From contig NZ_CP141595.1 in NCBI RefSeq assembly GCF_035590735.1, forward strand, positions 2,451,001 through 2,515,000: DNA of 64,000 nucleotides. The letters are read 5' to 3'. Below, piece by piece: positions 24,394 to 31,759 of this stretch. Made by a program: the position numbers and the translations under genes. Within the stretch, counting starts at the first letter, position 1. Every line of letters begins with the position of its first letter. The notes under the pieces are model-generated. The model searched no databases, was not told the DNA's origin, and was given only the letters and a program-made list of their open reading frames with translations. The stretch is from Rossellomorea aquimaris (GTDB lineage: Bacteria; Bacillota; Bacilli; Bacillales; Bacillaceae_B).

Positions 24394-25023
24394 ATGAATA
24401 ACAGCCACTATTCATTTAATCCTAAAATGAGAAGTGAAGAATGTTCCTTACCTTTTTGTGCCCAAACCAATGATCCAGCCCCTCCCTTTGTTGCTGAGGC
24501 ATATGATAACGCACAAAAGAAAATAATTACCGTTAACTTAGAAGCAAACAGGGGTAAATGGATTGTTTTGTTTTTTTATTCCAGTGATTTCACCTTTGTT
24601 TGACCAACTGAACTGGCAGCGGTCGCTGCTATTCATCCTAAATTTCAAGCATTACAAACTGAAGTTTTTGGAATAAGTACTGACAGTGTTTACTCTCACA
24701 AAGTGTTCACTGAAGTTTCACCATCTGCCTCTAAAGTGCAATTTCCGTTAGTGAGTGATCGAAATCATCAAATAAGTAAATCTTATCGGGTATTAAATGA
24801 GCGTGCAGGGGCTACGTTCAGAGCTACGATTATCATCGACCCTGAAGGAATGATAACGTCAAAAATGATTTACCCGCCTGAAGTTGGTCGCAATACCTAT
24901 GAAATATTGAGAGTGCTGGAAGGCATTAAATATGGAAGAAAAACGGGAGCAGGCATTCCTGCAAATTGGCTGCCGAACCAATCGGGGATTCAGAAAGATC
25001 CTGACTTCATTGGGAAAATATAA
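24394..25023 (+). CDS. Peroxiredoxin with TGA (probable selenocysteine) at the peroxidatic position
   Basis: ATG 24394 follows AAAGGGGTGA. The frame runs 209 residues to 25023 with a single in-frame TGA at 24601-24603 (codon 70). Upstream reads FFYSSDFTFV, downstream PTELAAVAAIHPKF, so TGA replaces the peroxidatic Cys of the FTFVCPTE motif. The rest of the thioredoxin fold is intact (EVFGISTDSVYSHKVF, RATIIIDPEG, YEILRVLEGIKYGR), with no frameshift or second stop. The only cysteines are Cys17 and Cys22; no C-terminal resolving Cys is present. A GGUC-loop hairpin starts 10 nt after TGA. I infer a selenocysteine AhpC/PrxU-type peroxidase; a nonsense mutation is the alternative. Confidence 0.82.
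24614..24631 (+). promoter_or_regulatory. bSECIS-like hairpin downstream of the peroxiredoxin TGA
   Basis: In the RNA, UGGCAGC (24614-24620) pairs with GCUGCUA (24625-24631), 7 bp including one G-U, around the loop GGUC (24621-24624). Seventeen nt separate the UGA from the loop. Bacterial SECIS elements recognised by SelB are short hairpins with a GGU-type apical loop about 16-37 nt after UGA, so position and loop both fit. Confidence 0.72.
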
Positions 25024-25060
25024 AAACGGCTCCATTGATTCTTCAATGGAGCCGTTTTTA
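25022..25060. terminator. Bidirectional terminator between peroxiredoxin and YkwC-like genes
   Basis: AAAAACGGCTCCATTGA pairs perfectly with TCAATGGAGCCGTTTTT around a 4-nt loop. Confidence 0.9.
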
Positions 25061-25064
25061 TATT

Positions 25065-25946
25065 TTAATTCTCCAACAGTTTAATAAGAGCTTGAGTACC
25101 GCTGTTTTCTTCACCATTAAGTGCCAATTCTTCATATAACGAAAGGGCTAGCTCTAACCCCGGTGTCTTGATTTCCATCTGCCTGGATGATTCCAGGGCA
25201 ATCTTCAGATCTTTGATAAAGTGCTTTACATAAAAGCCGGGTGCATAGTCCTCATCAATCATTCGTGGAACCAGATTACTAAGGGACCAGCTGCCTGCCG
25301 CGCCCGAGGTGATACTCTTGAGCACATTATCTGGATTCAAGCCTGATTTCTTCGCATAAAGAAGGGCTTCACTTACTCCCATCATGTTAGAAGCAATCGT
25401 GATTTGGTTACACATCTTCGTGTGCTGTCCTGCTCCTGCCATTCCTTGATACACAACACTTGAACCCAGAAGGTCTAAAAGGGGCTTTGCCGTTTCGAAT
25501 GATTCCTCCTCTCCTCCTACCATGATCGAAAGCCTTGCTTCTTTGGCTCCGATATCTCCACCTGAAACGGGGGCATCCAATGTGGATATTCCTTTACCCT
25601 TGCCTACTTCAAAGATTTTCTCTGCTAATTTTGGAGATGAAGTGGTCATATCAATGGCAAGTGAGTCACGTTTTAAATGATGGAGAATTCCATTTTCACC
25701 GAGGTATATTTCTTCTACATCTGTTGGATATCCTACGATCGTAATCACTGCATCGGAAATTTCAGCCACTTTCTTTGGTGTGTCTGCCCATTTTGCACCT
25801 CTATGTATAAGATTTGATGCTTTCTCTTTCGTACGGTTGTATACGACCACCTGGTAACCGGCCTCGAGCAGATGACCTGCCATGCTTTGTCCCATGACAC
25901 CTGTTCCAATAAATCCAATGACTCTTTGTTTGGTAATATCCTTCAT
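25065..25946 (-). CDS. NAD(P)-dependent beta-hydroxyacid dehydrogenase (YkwC-like)
   Basis: 293 residues, GGGAGG upstream of ATG 25946. Rossmann motif GFIGTGVMGQSMAGHLLEAG, then the signature DAPVSGGDIGA and catalytic Lys in GAGQHTKMCNQ. The C-terminal helical domain contains FYVKHFIKDLKIALES. This is the 3-hydroxyisobutyrate / tartronate semialdehyde reductase family and closely resembles B. subtilis YkwC. The substrate is unassigned. It is monocistronic. Confidence 0.9.
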   Translation of the reverse strand: MKDITKQRVIGFIGTGVMGQSMAGHLLEAGYQVVVYNRTKEKASNLIHRGAKWADTPKKVAEISDAVITIVGYPTDVEEIYLGENGILHHLKRDSLAIDMTTSSPKLAEKIFEVGKGKGISTLDAPVSGGDIGAKEARLSIMVGGEEESFETAKPLLDLLGSSVVYQGMAGAGQHTKMCNQITIASNMMGVSEALLYAKKSGLNPDNVLKSITSGAAGSWSLSNLVPRMIDEDYAPGFYVKHFIKDLKIALESSRQMEIKTPGLELALSLYEELALNGEENSGTQALIKLLEN

Positions 25947-26119
25947 TGATTTCTTCCTCCCTTTGCTTTACATCTATTATGTATATTTTTAACTAGAACT
26001 CAATAATTGTCCACTCCTGTAATTATTTGAATCTATCCCTAATGTTTAAATTCATGTATGCCGGGAAAATAAAGAACATACTATACAAACTATATTTTCC
26101 CTGAAGGAGGAAGAATAAA

Positions 26120-26380
26120 ATGAGAGTAAATAAAACCTTACTTGTTGGTGCGACGGTTACGGCTGGTTCATTAGGATGGATCTTATCATCGAAGGAGAAG
26201 CGTAATCAGCTGCACAATCTTAAAGAAGGATTGGTAACGAAATTCAAAAAGAGAAGAAAAGAAGATCTACCCGTTGAAAAAGGCGGAAATCCAGACCCTG
26301 CAAATATTGAAGACAATTCCATGGTGAGTGAAGGAGCCATGACTTCGGTTCAATATTACAATGAAAAAAAACAAGATTAA
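26120..26380 (+). CDS. Hypothetical small protein with N-terminal hydrophobic segment
   Basis: 86 residues, GGAGGAAG before ATG 26120. The N-terminus (MRVNKTLLVGATVTAGSLGWIL) is moderately hydrophobic and Gly-rich, followed by a basic stretch (KKRRKED) and a polar C-terminus. The layout resembles YtxH-like small membrane-tethered proteins, but I do not recognise a family. It has a good terminator. Confidence 0.65.
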   Translation: MRVNKTLLVGATVTAGSLGWILSSKEKRNQLHNLKEGLVTKFKKRRKEDLPVEKGGNPDPANIEDNSMVSEGAMTSVQYYNEKKQD

Positions 26381-26381
26381 T

Positions 26382-26422
26382 AAAGCTGAACGAGTGGGTT
26401 ACCCCCCCTCGTTCAGCTTTTT
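26382..26422. terminator. Bidirectional terminator between the hypothetical and DUF202 genes
   Basis: AAAGCTGAACGAG pairs with CTCGTTCAGCTTT around a G/C-rich loop, followed by TTT. Confidence 0.88.
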
Positions 26423-26778
26423 CAATTCAGTATAAAAAAATATACGGTTACAAAAAAAAGGACTACAGTTGCTACAAACGCCATCATCTTGATGAAGGCA
26501 TCTGCAGATACAAATGTTTGTGTGTTTATATGTCTCCTCGTTCGGTAGTAGTTAACGGTCGATCCAATAATGATCACTAACCCGATAATGATCGATACAG
26601 CACTGATGGAGACAGCGATTCGGTCTTGTACGGCATCTCCTTGAAGCGAGTTATAATGTAAGCTTGTTGTGAGGAAACCAATCCCGATGATAGCGATCGC
26701 TGTACGAATCCAAGCCAGGAATGTTCGTTCGTTTGCCAGGTGCTGCTGAATATATTTTGATTCATTTGTTCCGTTCAT
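26422..26778 (-). CDS. YidH/DUF202-family membrane protein
   Basis: 118 residues from ATG 26778, where the conserved start MNGTNESKYIQQHLANERTFLAWIRTAIA begins; a longer frame to 26811 adds eleven non-conserved residues. Three membrane helices (TAIAIIGIGFLTTS, AVSISAVSIIIGLVIIIGS and MMAFVATVVLFFVTVYFF). The ANERTFLAWIRT motif is diagnostic of DUF202. The function is unknown. It follows the persulfide-dioxygenase-like gene on the same strand by about 70 bp and may be co-transcribed. Confidence 0.82.
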   Translation of the reverse strand: MNGTNESKYIQQHLANERTFLAWIRTAIAIIGIGFLTTSLHYNSLQGDAVQDRIAVSISAVSIIIGLVIIIGSTVNYYRTRRHINTQTFVSADAFIKMMAFVATVVLFFVTVYFFILN

Positions 26779-26881
26779 ACATGTCCACTTCCCTGGTTCT
26801 TCCATATACATGCAATCATCCTCATTGAAGATGATTGCATTATTTAACTATGCTCTTTAGAAACCGCCTTAGCTTTCTATT

Positions 26882-28006
26882 TTACCGCACTGCACATCGG
26901 TTTGGACCTGTTTCCATTTCCCGTTGTTCATCTTCTTCCGGATGCATTTTACCCATGTTGGTTTCACGGATTTTTTCATAGCTATTTGGTTGAGGAGGAA
27001 GATTTTCCGTAACTGTTTTCCGGAATTCCTGCTCATCTTCTATATTTAATCCATGATTTTCTCTATATAGAGCTTTTAGAGGATGAGACACCGATCCATC
27101 TTCATTCATCTCATCGGTTGTCATAAAGTGGGCAGGTAAGACAATCAATTCATCCGCAAGACCTTTATACCTCGTATACAAAGTGTTCCTTAAGTCCCCT
27201 ACCCAGTCTTCTGCTTTACCAGCTAAATCAGGTCTGCCAATTGAATCAATAAACAGAATATCGCCTGTTAACAAGTAGTGATCGTCCACAATAAAGGAAG
27301 TGCTCCCAATCGTATGTCCAGGAGAGTATACAGCTTTAATGGTCGTATCACCAACATTAATGACCGTGTCATCATTTAATTCTCTATATTCGTATTGAAC
27401 GTCCTTTGCATCTTTAGGAGGCAAATAATAAGGAGAATTGTATTCATTACTTAAAGACCGCCCGCCCGAGATATGATCTGCATGCAGATGTGTATCAAGT
27501 ACTGCTTTCACCGATACTTTATGGGCTTGAATAAATTTCTTATAAGATTCCAAAATTCGGCTGGAGTCAACGAAAGCTACTTCTCCATTTGAAACGATAG
27601 CATAAGATAGACAACCTTTCCCTATACGAACAAATTGATAGAGTGAACCGCCTGAAACATCACCAATTTCAACAGGCTCTTGATATTCACTCCAAGCCTG
27701 CATGCCTCCATTTACGGAATAAATGTTATCCATTCCTGCTTCTACCAGCATTTCGGCCGTTTTCGTTGAAGAATTTCCTTTTGCACATATTACGTAAATG
27801 GCTTCATCACGTGGAAAAATAGATTGAACGGATCCGAGATTGTCCTTCAGTTCGGAAAAAGGCTTGTTTATTATTTTTACGTACTTCCCTTCTACCTTCC
27901 AATCATCGAAGGCATCCTTTGGACGAACGTCCAGAATAAACATGCTGTCTCCATTGAGTATCTTTTTCGTTAGTTCCTTTGCCGTCAATTCTTTTACTTT
28001 TGCCAT
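26882..28006 (-). CDS. Rhodanese-MBL fusion, persulfide-dioxygenase-like (paralogue 1)
   Basis: 374 residues. An N-terminal rhodanese domain (about 1-112) has the loop VICAKGNSS with Cys74. The metallo-beta-lactamase domain has THLHADH (His173, His175, Asp177, His178), [12 protein letters not shown] and [19 protein letters not shown], the ETHE1/CstB-type signature of Fe(II) glutathione- or CoA-persulfide dioxygenases. The domain order is the reverse of S. aureus CstB, where the dioxygenase comes first. The tail ends GPNRCAVR, shared with the paralogue at 33809. GGGAGGAATTC precedes ATG 28006, and a CstR-like half-palindrome lies 70 bp upstream. It probably oxidises or transfers sulfane sulfur in sulfide detoxification. 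Confidence 0.86.
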   Translation of the reverse strand: MAKVKELTAKELTKKILNGDSMFILDVRPKDAFDDWKVEGKYVKIINKPFSELKDNLGSVQSIFPRDEAIYVICAKGNSSTKTAEMLVEAGMDNIYSVNGGMQAWSEYQEPVEIGDVSGGSLYQFVRIGKGCLSYAIVSNGEVAFVDSSRILESYKKFIQAHKVSVKAVLDTHLHADHISGGRSLSNEYNSPYYLPPKDAKDVQYEYRELNDDTVINVGDTTIKAVYSPGHTIGSTSFIVDDHYLLTGDILFIDSIGRPDLAGKAEDWVGDLRNTLYTRYKGLADELIVLPAHFMTTDEMNEDGSVSHPLKALYRENHGLNIEDEQEFRKTVTENLPPQPNSYEKIRETNMGKMHPEEDEQREMETGPNRCAVR

Positions 28007-28073
28007 ATGATGAATTCCTCCCTCTTACTATTTTCATCCCATCGTATATAAATTATCCTATTTTCCACCCTTT

Positions 28074-28089
28074 AAACCTACAGGGGTAT
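28074..28089. promoter_or_regulatory. Degenerate CstR-type operator upstream of rhodanese-MBL paralogue 1
   Basis: AAACCTACAGGGGTAT matches the recurring pattern WWACY-N5-RGGTAT seen at five other sites next to sulfur genes here. Confidence 0.45.
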
Positions 28090-28135
28090 TTAATGTGATT
28101 ATTTTTCCAATAATGAAAATCGAAGAAAGAATGAC

Positions 28136-28432
28136 TTAATCTACTTTACCTTCCCATGCGAGCATTCCGCCGTCCATATTTGTTACATGGAACCCTTGAT
28201 AGTCGAGAAACTTTACAGCTTGACTGCTTCTGCCGCCGGATTGACAAACCACGATGTACTCTTTCTTCTTGTCTAATTCATTCATTCGAAATTCCAGAAG
28301 ACCCAATGGAAGGTGGATACTTGTTGGAATTCTCCCACTTCTTACCTCAGCTGTTTCGCGAACATCAATAATATTTAATGTTTCTCCAGCTGTTAATCGT
28401 TCATTTAGCCTACTTGCTGAAATTATTTTCAT
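28136..28432 (-). CDS. Single-domain rhodanese sulfurtransferase
   Basis: 98 residues from ATG 28432, chosen because AAGGAGAGGG lies 7 nt upstream (a frame start at 28465 lacks an RBS). Rhodanese motifs: IIDVRETAEVRSGRIPTSIHLPL, active loop VVCQSGGRSSQA with the catalytic Cys, and NMDGGMLAWEG. It transfers sulfane sulfur as an enzyme persulfide in the cytosol. It follows the membrane-anchored rhodanese by 37 bp, in one operon controlled by the operator at 28890. Confidence 0.9.
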   Translation of the reverse strand: MKIISASRLNERLTAGETLNIIDVRETAEVRSGRIPTSIHLPLGLLEFRMNELDKKKEYIVVCQSGGRSSQAVKFLDYQGFHVTNMDGGMLAWEGKVD

Positions 28433-28469
28433 TAATATTCCCTCTCCTTCAAAGGTTATAGCCACTCTA

Positions 28470-28832
28470 TTAATTGGACCAGGAATTCATTCCACCCTTA
28501 ACATTAGTAACCGTTGTGAACCCTTGCTTTTTAAGTACTTTACAGGCACTGGCACTTCTCATTCCACTTTGACAAATCACAATGATTTCTTTATCCTTCG
28601 ATAATTTGTGAACGTGTTGTTGTAAAGACTGTAATGGCACATTCTTAAAGTGTCTGATGTGATTTTGTCTGAATTCTCCCGGCGTACGAACATCAATGAA
28701 TTGCTTGTCAGTGTTACCAAACAATGATTTTAATTCATTCGTTGAAATTTGTTTGATATTTTTCCCTGGTTTCTTCATCATCACATAAAGATAAATGAGT
28801 ATCGCTAGAACAATCACTCCAATAAATTCCAA
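28470..28832 (-). CDS. Membrane-anchored rhodanese
   Basis: 120 residues from TTG 28832 behind GAGGTG. An N-terminal transmembrane helix (FIGVIVLAILIYLYVMM) anchors a rhodanese domain with QFIDVRTPGEFRQNHI, active loop VICQSGMRSASA and NVKGGMNSWSN. The catalytic cysteine is intact. It is the first gene after a SigA promoter whose spacer is a CstR-type operator, so it is probably induced by sulfane sulfur. Confidence 0.9.
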   Translation of the reverse strand: MEFIGVIVLAILIYLYVMMKKPGKNIKQISTNELKSLFGNTDKQFIDVRTPGEFRQNHIRHFKNVPLQSLQQHVHKLSKDKEIIVICQSGMRSASACKVLKKQGFTTVTNVKGGMNSWSN

Positions 28833-28889
28833 AATATCACCTCATCTGTTTGAATTAATCTGATTCCAAAGCATTTACTTTATAGCTTT

Positions 28890-28918
28890 ATAATATACCC
28901 TACTAGGTATATAGTCAA
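28890..28918 (-). promoter_or_regulatory. Promoter with CstR-type operator filling the spacer
   Basis: Reverse strand: TTGACT (28918-28913), a 17-bp spacer, TATTAT (28895-28890). The palindrome ATACCCTACTAGGTAT (28895-28910) occupies the spacer, as at the cstR promoter (36740-36768). Repressor binding would block RNA polymerase. Confidence 0.75.
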
Positions 28919-28936
28919 GTGCTGTGTATATCCATA

Positions 28937-28968
28937 GAAAAACCGACTCTGTCCTTAGAGTCGGTTTG
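28937..28968 (-). terminator. Terminator of the Gly/Pro/Tyr-rich gene
   Basis: AACCGACTCT pairs with AGAGTCGGTT around a 6-nt loop; on the reverse strand TTTTTC follows. Confidence 0.85.
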
Positions 28969-28973
28969 ATATA

Positions 28974-29378
28974 TTATAGGTAATAATAGTAGCGTTTATG
29001 TGGGCCCTTAAATGGGCTATTTACAATCTGTCCTCCAAGAAACCCTAATCCAAGACCAATTAAACCTGCACCGATTGGATTAATACCATACCCGTAGCCT
29101 CCTGCCGGACCAAATGGTGGTGGACCGTAACCGGGCTGTGGAAATCCTGGCGGCGGAAAACCTTGGGGTCCCGCTGTACTACCATAGGGTCCTTGATTAT
29201 AATAACCTGGGCCTCCACCGAATCCCCCTCCTGGACCCTGGTTACCTTCCCATGGTACATAGCCTTGATACACGCCAGGAGGATTGCCGCCATATCCAGT
29301 TCCAAGGTTTGGAAATCCGGATCCGGAATTAAATAGGCTCATCAAATTCTTTCTGTATATGGTTCTCCTCTCATACAT
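28974..29378 (-). CDS. Gly/Pro/Tyr-rich low-complexity protein, possibly spore-coat or surface type
   Basis: 134 residues from ATG 29378, 8 nt after AGAGGAG. The middle is low complexity (GGGFGGGPGYYNQGPYG, FPPPGFPQPGYGPPPFGP), and a Gly-zipper-like hydrophobic segment follows (INPIGAGLIGLGLGFLGGQI), then KRYYYYL. Such Gly/Pro/Tyr compositions occur in Bacillus coat and surface proteins. I do not recognise a family, and sporulation control cannot be read from this sequence. Confidence 0.72.
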   Translation of the reverse strand: MYERRTIYRKNLMSLFNSGSGFPNLGTGYGGNPPGVYQGYVPWEGNQGPGGGFGGGPGYYNQGPYGSTAGPQGFPPPGFPQPGYGPPPFGPAGGYGYGINPIGAGLIGLGLGFLGGQIVNSPFKGPHKRYYYYL

Positions 29379-29617
29379 CTTCGTCACTCCTCTTTATTAG
29401 CCTATTAAGAAATGGGAAAAAGGGAAGGGCAAATGTCCCTGTTTGGGAAAAGTAGTGAGCCATGAACGGATTTCCGCTTCCGAGCCCTGCCGTAATTCAT
29501 GCTAAAATGGATAAAGCTACTACGGTAAATGTTTCTTATATCATAAAAAATTCACTAATTTCGTCTATAATAAAACTCATGCCATTGCATGTGTAGTATG
29601 GATAGGAGTGGTTTACG

Positions 29618-30304
29618 TTGAAAAAATGGAATGTCCTGATTGTGGATGATGAGCCGGAAATGAGGCAGCTGATCAAACTGTATTTAAATAGAGATCAATA
29701 TTTCTGCTTAGATGCAGAGAATGGACTCGCTGCCCTTGATCAGCTGAAGAAAACACATGTGGATATCATGGTTGTGGATATCATGATGCCATTCATGGAT
29801 GGTTATCAATTACTAAAAGAGGTTCGGGAAACAAGCCAGGTTCCCTTCATCTTCCTTTCGGCAAAGGGAGATGATTTAGACAAGGTGAAAGGACTTAGGC
29901 TTGGAAGTGACGACTATATGGTTAAACCATTTAATGCTGAGGAACTTGTTGCACGAATTGAAACGATCCTGAGAAGATCCTACGGAACTCAATCGTCCCA
30001 ACATTCAATGATCGAACGATATGGACCGGTGTCATTTAATTTGGCATCAAGGACGATTTCAGTTGGTGAACTTTCACCTCGCTTAACCTTAAAAGAATAT
30101 GAACTATTCTTGTTCCTGGCCCGTAATCAAGGAAGAGTGTATAAGCGAGATCAGCTTCTCGATCAAGTATGGGGAAGTGATTATGAAGGAAGCGATCGTA
30201 CAGTGGATACCCATATTAAAACATTACGTCTGAAATTGAAGAACCATGGACCTTTGATCGAAACTGTGTGGGGCCTTGGCTATAAGTTCGAGGGATCCGT
30301 TTGA
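29618..30304 (+). CDS. OmpR-family response regulator
   Basis: 228 residues from TTG 29618 with AGGAGTGG upstream. Receiver domain with Asp10-Asp11 pocket, phospho-acceptor Asp54 (MVVDIMMPFMDG), FLSAKGD and KPFNAEEL. The C-terminal winged helix has TLKEYELFLFLARNQG and DRTVDTHIKTLRLKL. It is coupled to the next gene by a 4-bp overlap (TTGA). The stimulus and targets are unknown; the closest general type is ResD/YycF-like. Confidence 0.92.
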   Translation: MKKWNVLIVDDEPEMRQLIKLYLNRDQYFCLDAENGLAALDQLKKTHVDIMVVDIMMPFMDGYQLLKEVRETSQVPFIFLSAKGDDLDKVKGLRLGSDDYMVKPFNAEELVARIETILRRSYGTQSSQHSMIERYGPVSFNLASRTISVGELSPRLTLKEYELFLFLARNQGRVYKRDQLLDQVWGSDYEGSDRTVDTHIKTLRLKLKNHGPLIETVWGLGYKFEGSV

Positions 30305-31710
30305 AAAATTCCAATCTGACTCTCAATAAAAAAGTCTCTCTTCTATTATTAAGCAGCTTATTTTTAACCATTGTCTTTTCATTTCTTTTTATTCATTTTC
30401 TCTATAAGGATCTATATATTGGGACCGTTAAGGAGTCACTGCTTTATCAAGGACAGAGAACAGCTGATCACTATCACTATGGTGACGTAAGCGGGAGTGT
30501 AAGAGATAAAATCCTTTGGTATAATGTGATCTCCCCTTACGAAGTGTCTGTTGTGGAGAAACTTGAAGACTTAACCAAAAGCTTCCCATATCGTATTGAC
30601 CAAAATCCTCTCATCAATAACGATGACAAAAGAGAATTGGCTAAAGGTAACCCGGTAATGAAAGAAGGATATGTAGCAGAATTTAACCGGAATGTGATTG
30701 GAGCTATCTTTCCTCTGATGAACGAAGAAAGATTAATGGGGTACTTACTCATATACATCCCCTTGGCTGAAATGACGGAAGTGTTTAGTAAAGGGATCCC
30801 TATATTGGTGCTCACAGGTGTCATGTTTTATTTTGTATTGTTCTTGATCATTCAATCTTCTTTAGGATCATTATTTAAACCTGTTAGGGAAATGCAACAA
30901 TTTTCGAATAAAGTGGCTAAAGGTGATTTTTCAGACAGGCTCAATGTCAACTCGAGAGATGAAATGGCAGAACTTGCTCTGACATTTAATAGTATGGTCG
31001 ATTCTCTTCAACATCAAGAGGAACGGAAGCGTCAGTTTCTTTCGAATGTTGCCCATGAATTAAGGACTCCCCTTACCTATATCGGTGGATATGCAAAGGC
31101 ACTGACCGACAAGGTTCAAACGAACCCTGAAGAAATGGAAGAAAGCCTGCGCCTAATTCAAAAAGAATCGATTCGGATGCAGAAATTAATTACAGAGCTA
31201 CTTGAATTGAATAAATTGGAGGATAGCTCTTTTTCTTTAGATATTGAACCGATTGTACTCTCTCAGTTAATTATGGATTCATTAACACTTATCCGCCCTC
31301 ATGCAAAAAACAAAAAAATGGATGTCCAACATGATTTAAATGAAGAATCCATTATTCATGGGGATCCCAACCGGGTCATGCAGGTATTCTATAATATTTT
31401 GGATAATGCCTTGAAATATTCTCCTGAAGAGAGTCGCATTCTCATTCAATCGTACGAAGAAGGTGAAATGGCTGTTGTAAAAATAAGGGATACCGGTATT
31501 GGCATTCCTGCAGGTTCCTTATCCCGTATCGGAGAAAGATTTTACCGCTCCGATTTGTCTAGAACAAGAAATACAGGAGGATACGGCCTCGGTTTATCCA
31601 TCGCCAAAGAAATCATGAATAAACACGATGGTTCTTTGTCTATAGATAGTGAAGAAAGCAAGGGAACAACGGTCCAACTAAGGTTTCCTTTACTTGAAAT
31701 AAAAGACTGA
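30301..31710 (+). CDS. Sensor histidine kinase, HAMP type
   Basis: 469 residues from TTG 30301, overlapping the regulator stop. Two transmembrane helices (about 12-34 and 167-189) flank a ~130-residue extracellular sensor domain of unrecognised type. HAMP follows (PVREMQQFSNKVAKGDFSDRL), then HisKA with LSNVAHELRTPLTYI (phospho-His252) and HATPase motifs NILDNALKYSPE, DTGIGIP and GGYGLGLSIAKEI. It is the cognate kinase of the preceding regulator. A terminator follows. Confidence 0.92.
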   Translation: MKNSNLTLNKKVSLLLLSSLFLTIVFSFLFIHFLYKDLYIGTVKESLLYQGQRTADHYHYGDVSGSVRDKILWYNVISPYEVSVVEKLEDLTKSFPYRIDQNPLINNDDKRELAKGNPVMKEGYVAEFNRNVIGAIFPLMNEERLMGYLLIYIPLAEMTEVFSKGIPILVLTGVMFYFVLFLIIQSSLGSLFKPVREMQQFSNKVAKGDFSDRLNVNSRDEMAELALTFNSMVDSLQHQEERKRQFLSNVAHELRTPLTYIGGYAKALTDKVQTNPEEMEESLRLIQKESIRMQKLITELLELNKLEDSSFSLDIEPIVLSQLIMDSLTLIRPHAKNKKMDVQHDLNEESIIHGDPNRVMQVFYNILDNALKYSPEESRILIQSYEEGEMAVVKIRDTGIGIPAGSLSRIGERFYRSDLSRTRNTGGYGLGLSIAKEIMNKHDGSLSIDSEESKGTTVQLRFPLLEIKD

Positions 31711-31735
31711 GTCAATTGCAGACTCAGTCTTTTTG
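31705..31735 (+). terminator. Terminator of the two-component operon
   Basis: GACTGAGTC pairs with GACTCAGTC around AATTGCA, followed by TTTTT; it overlaps the kinase stop codon. Confidence 0.88.
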
Positions 31736-31759
31736 CTATTTTAAATACAAAATAGTCCA

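Noticed and set aside
24601..24603. Plain pseudogene reading of the peroxiredoxin
   Set aside because: Possible, but the TGA replaces exactly the catalytic Cys and a SECIS-like hairpin follows, so selenocysteine is the better explanation until sel genes are checked.
24703..25023. Separate gene starting at an internal ATG in the second half of the peroxiredoxin
   Set aside because: Same frame as the N-terminal half across a single TGA; no RBS before 24703; the fold would lack its active-site half.
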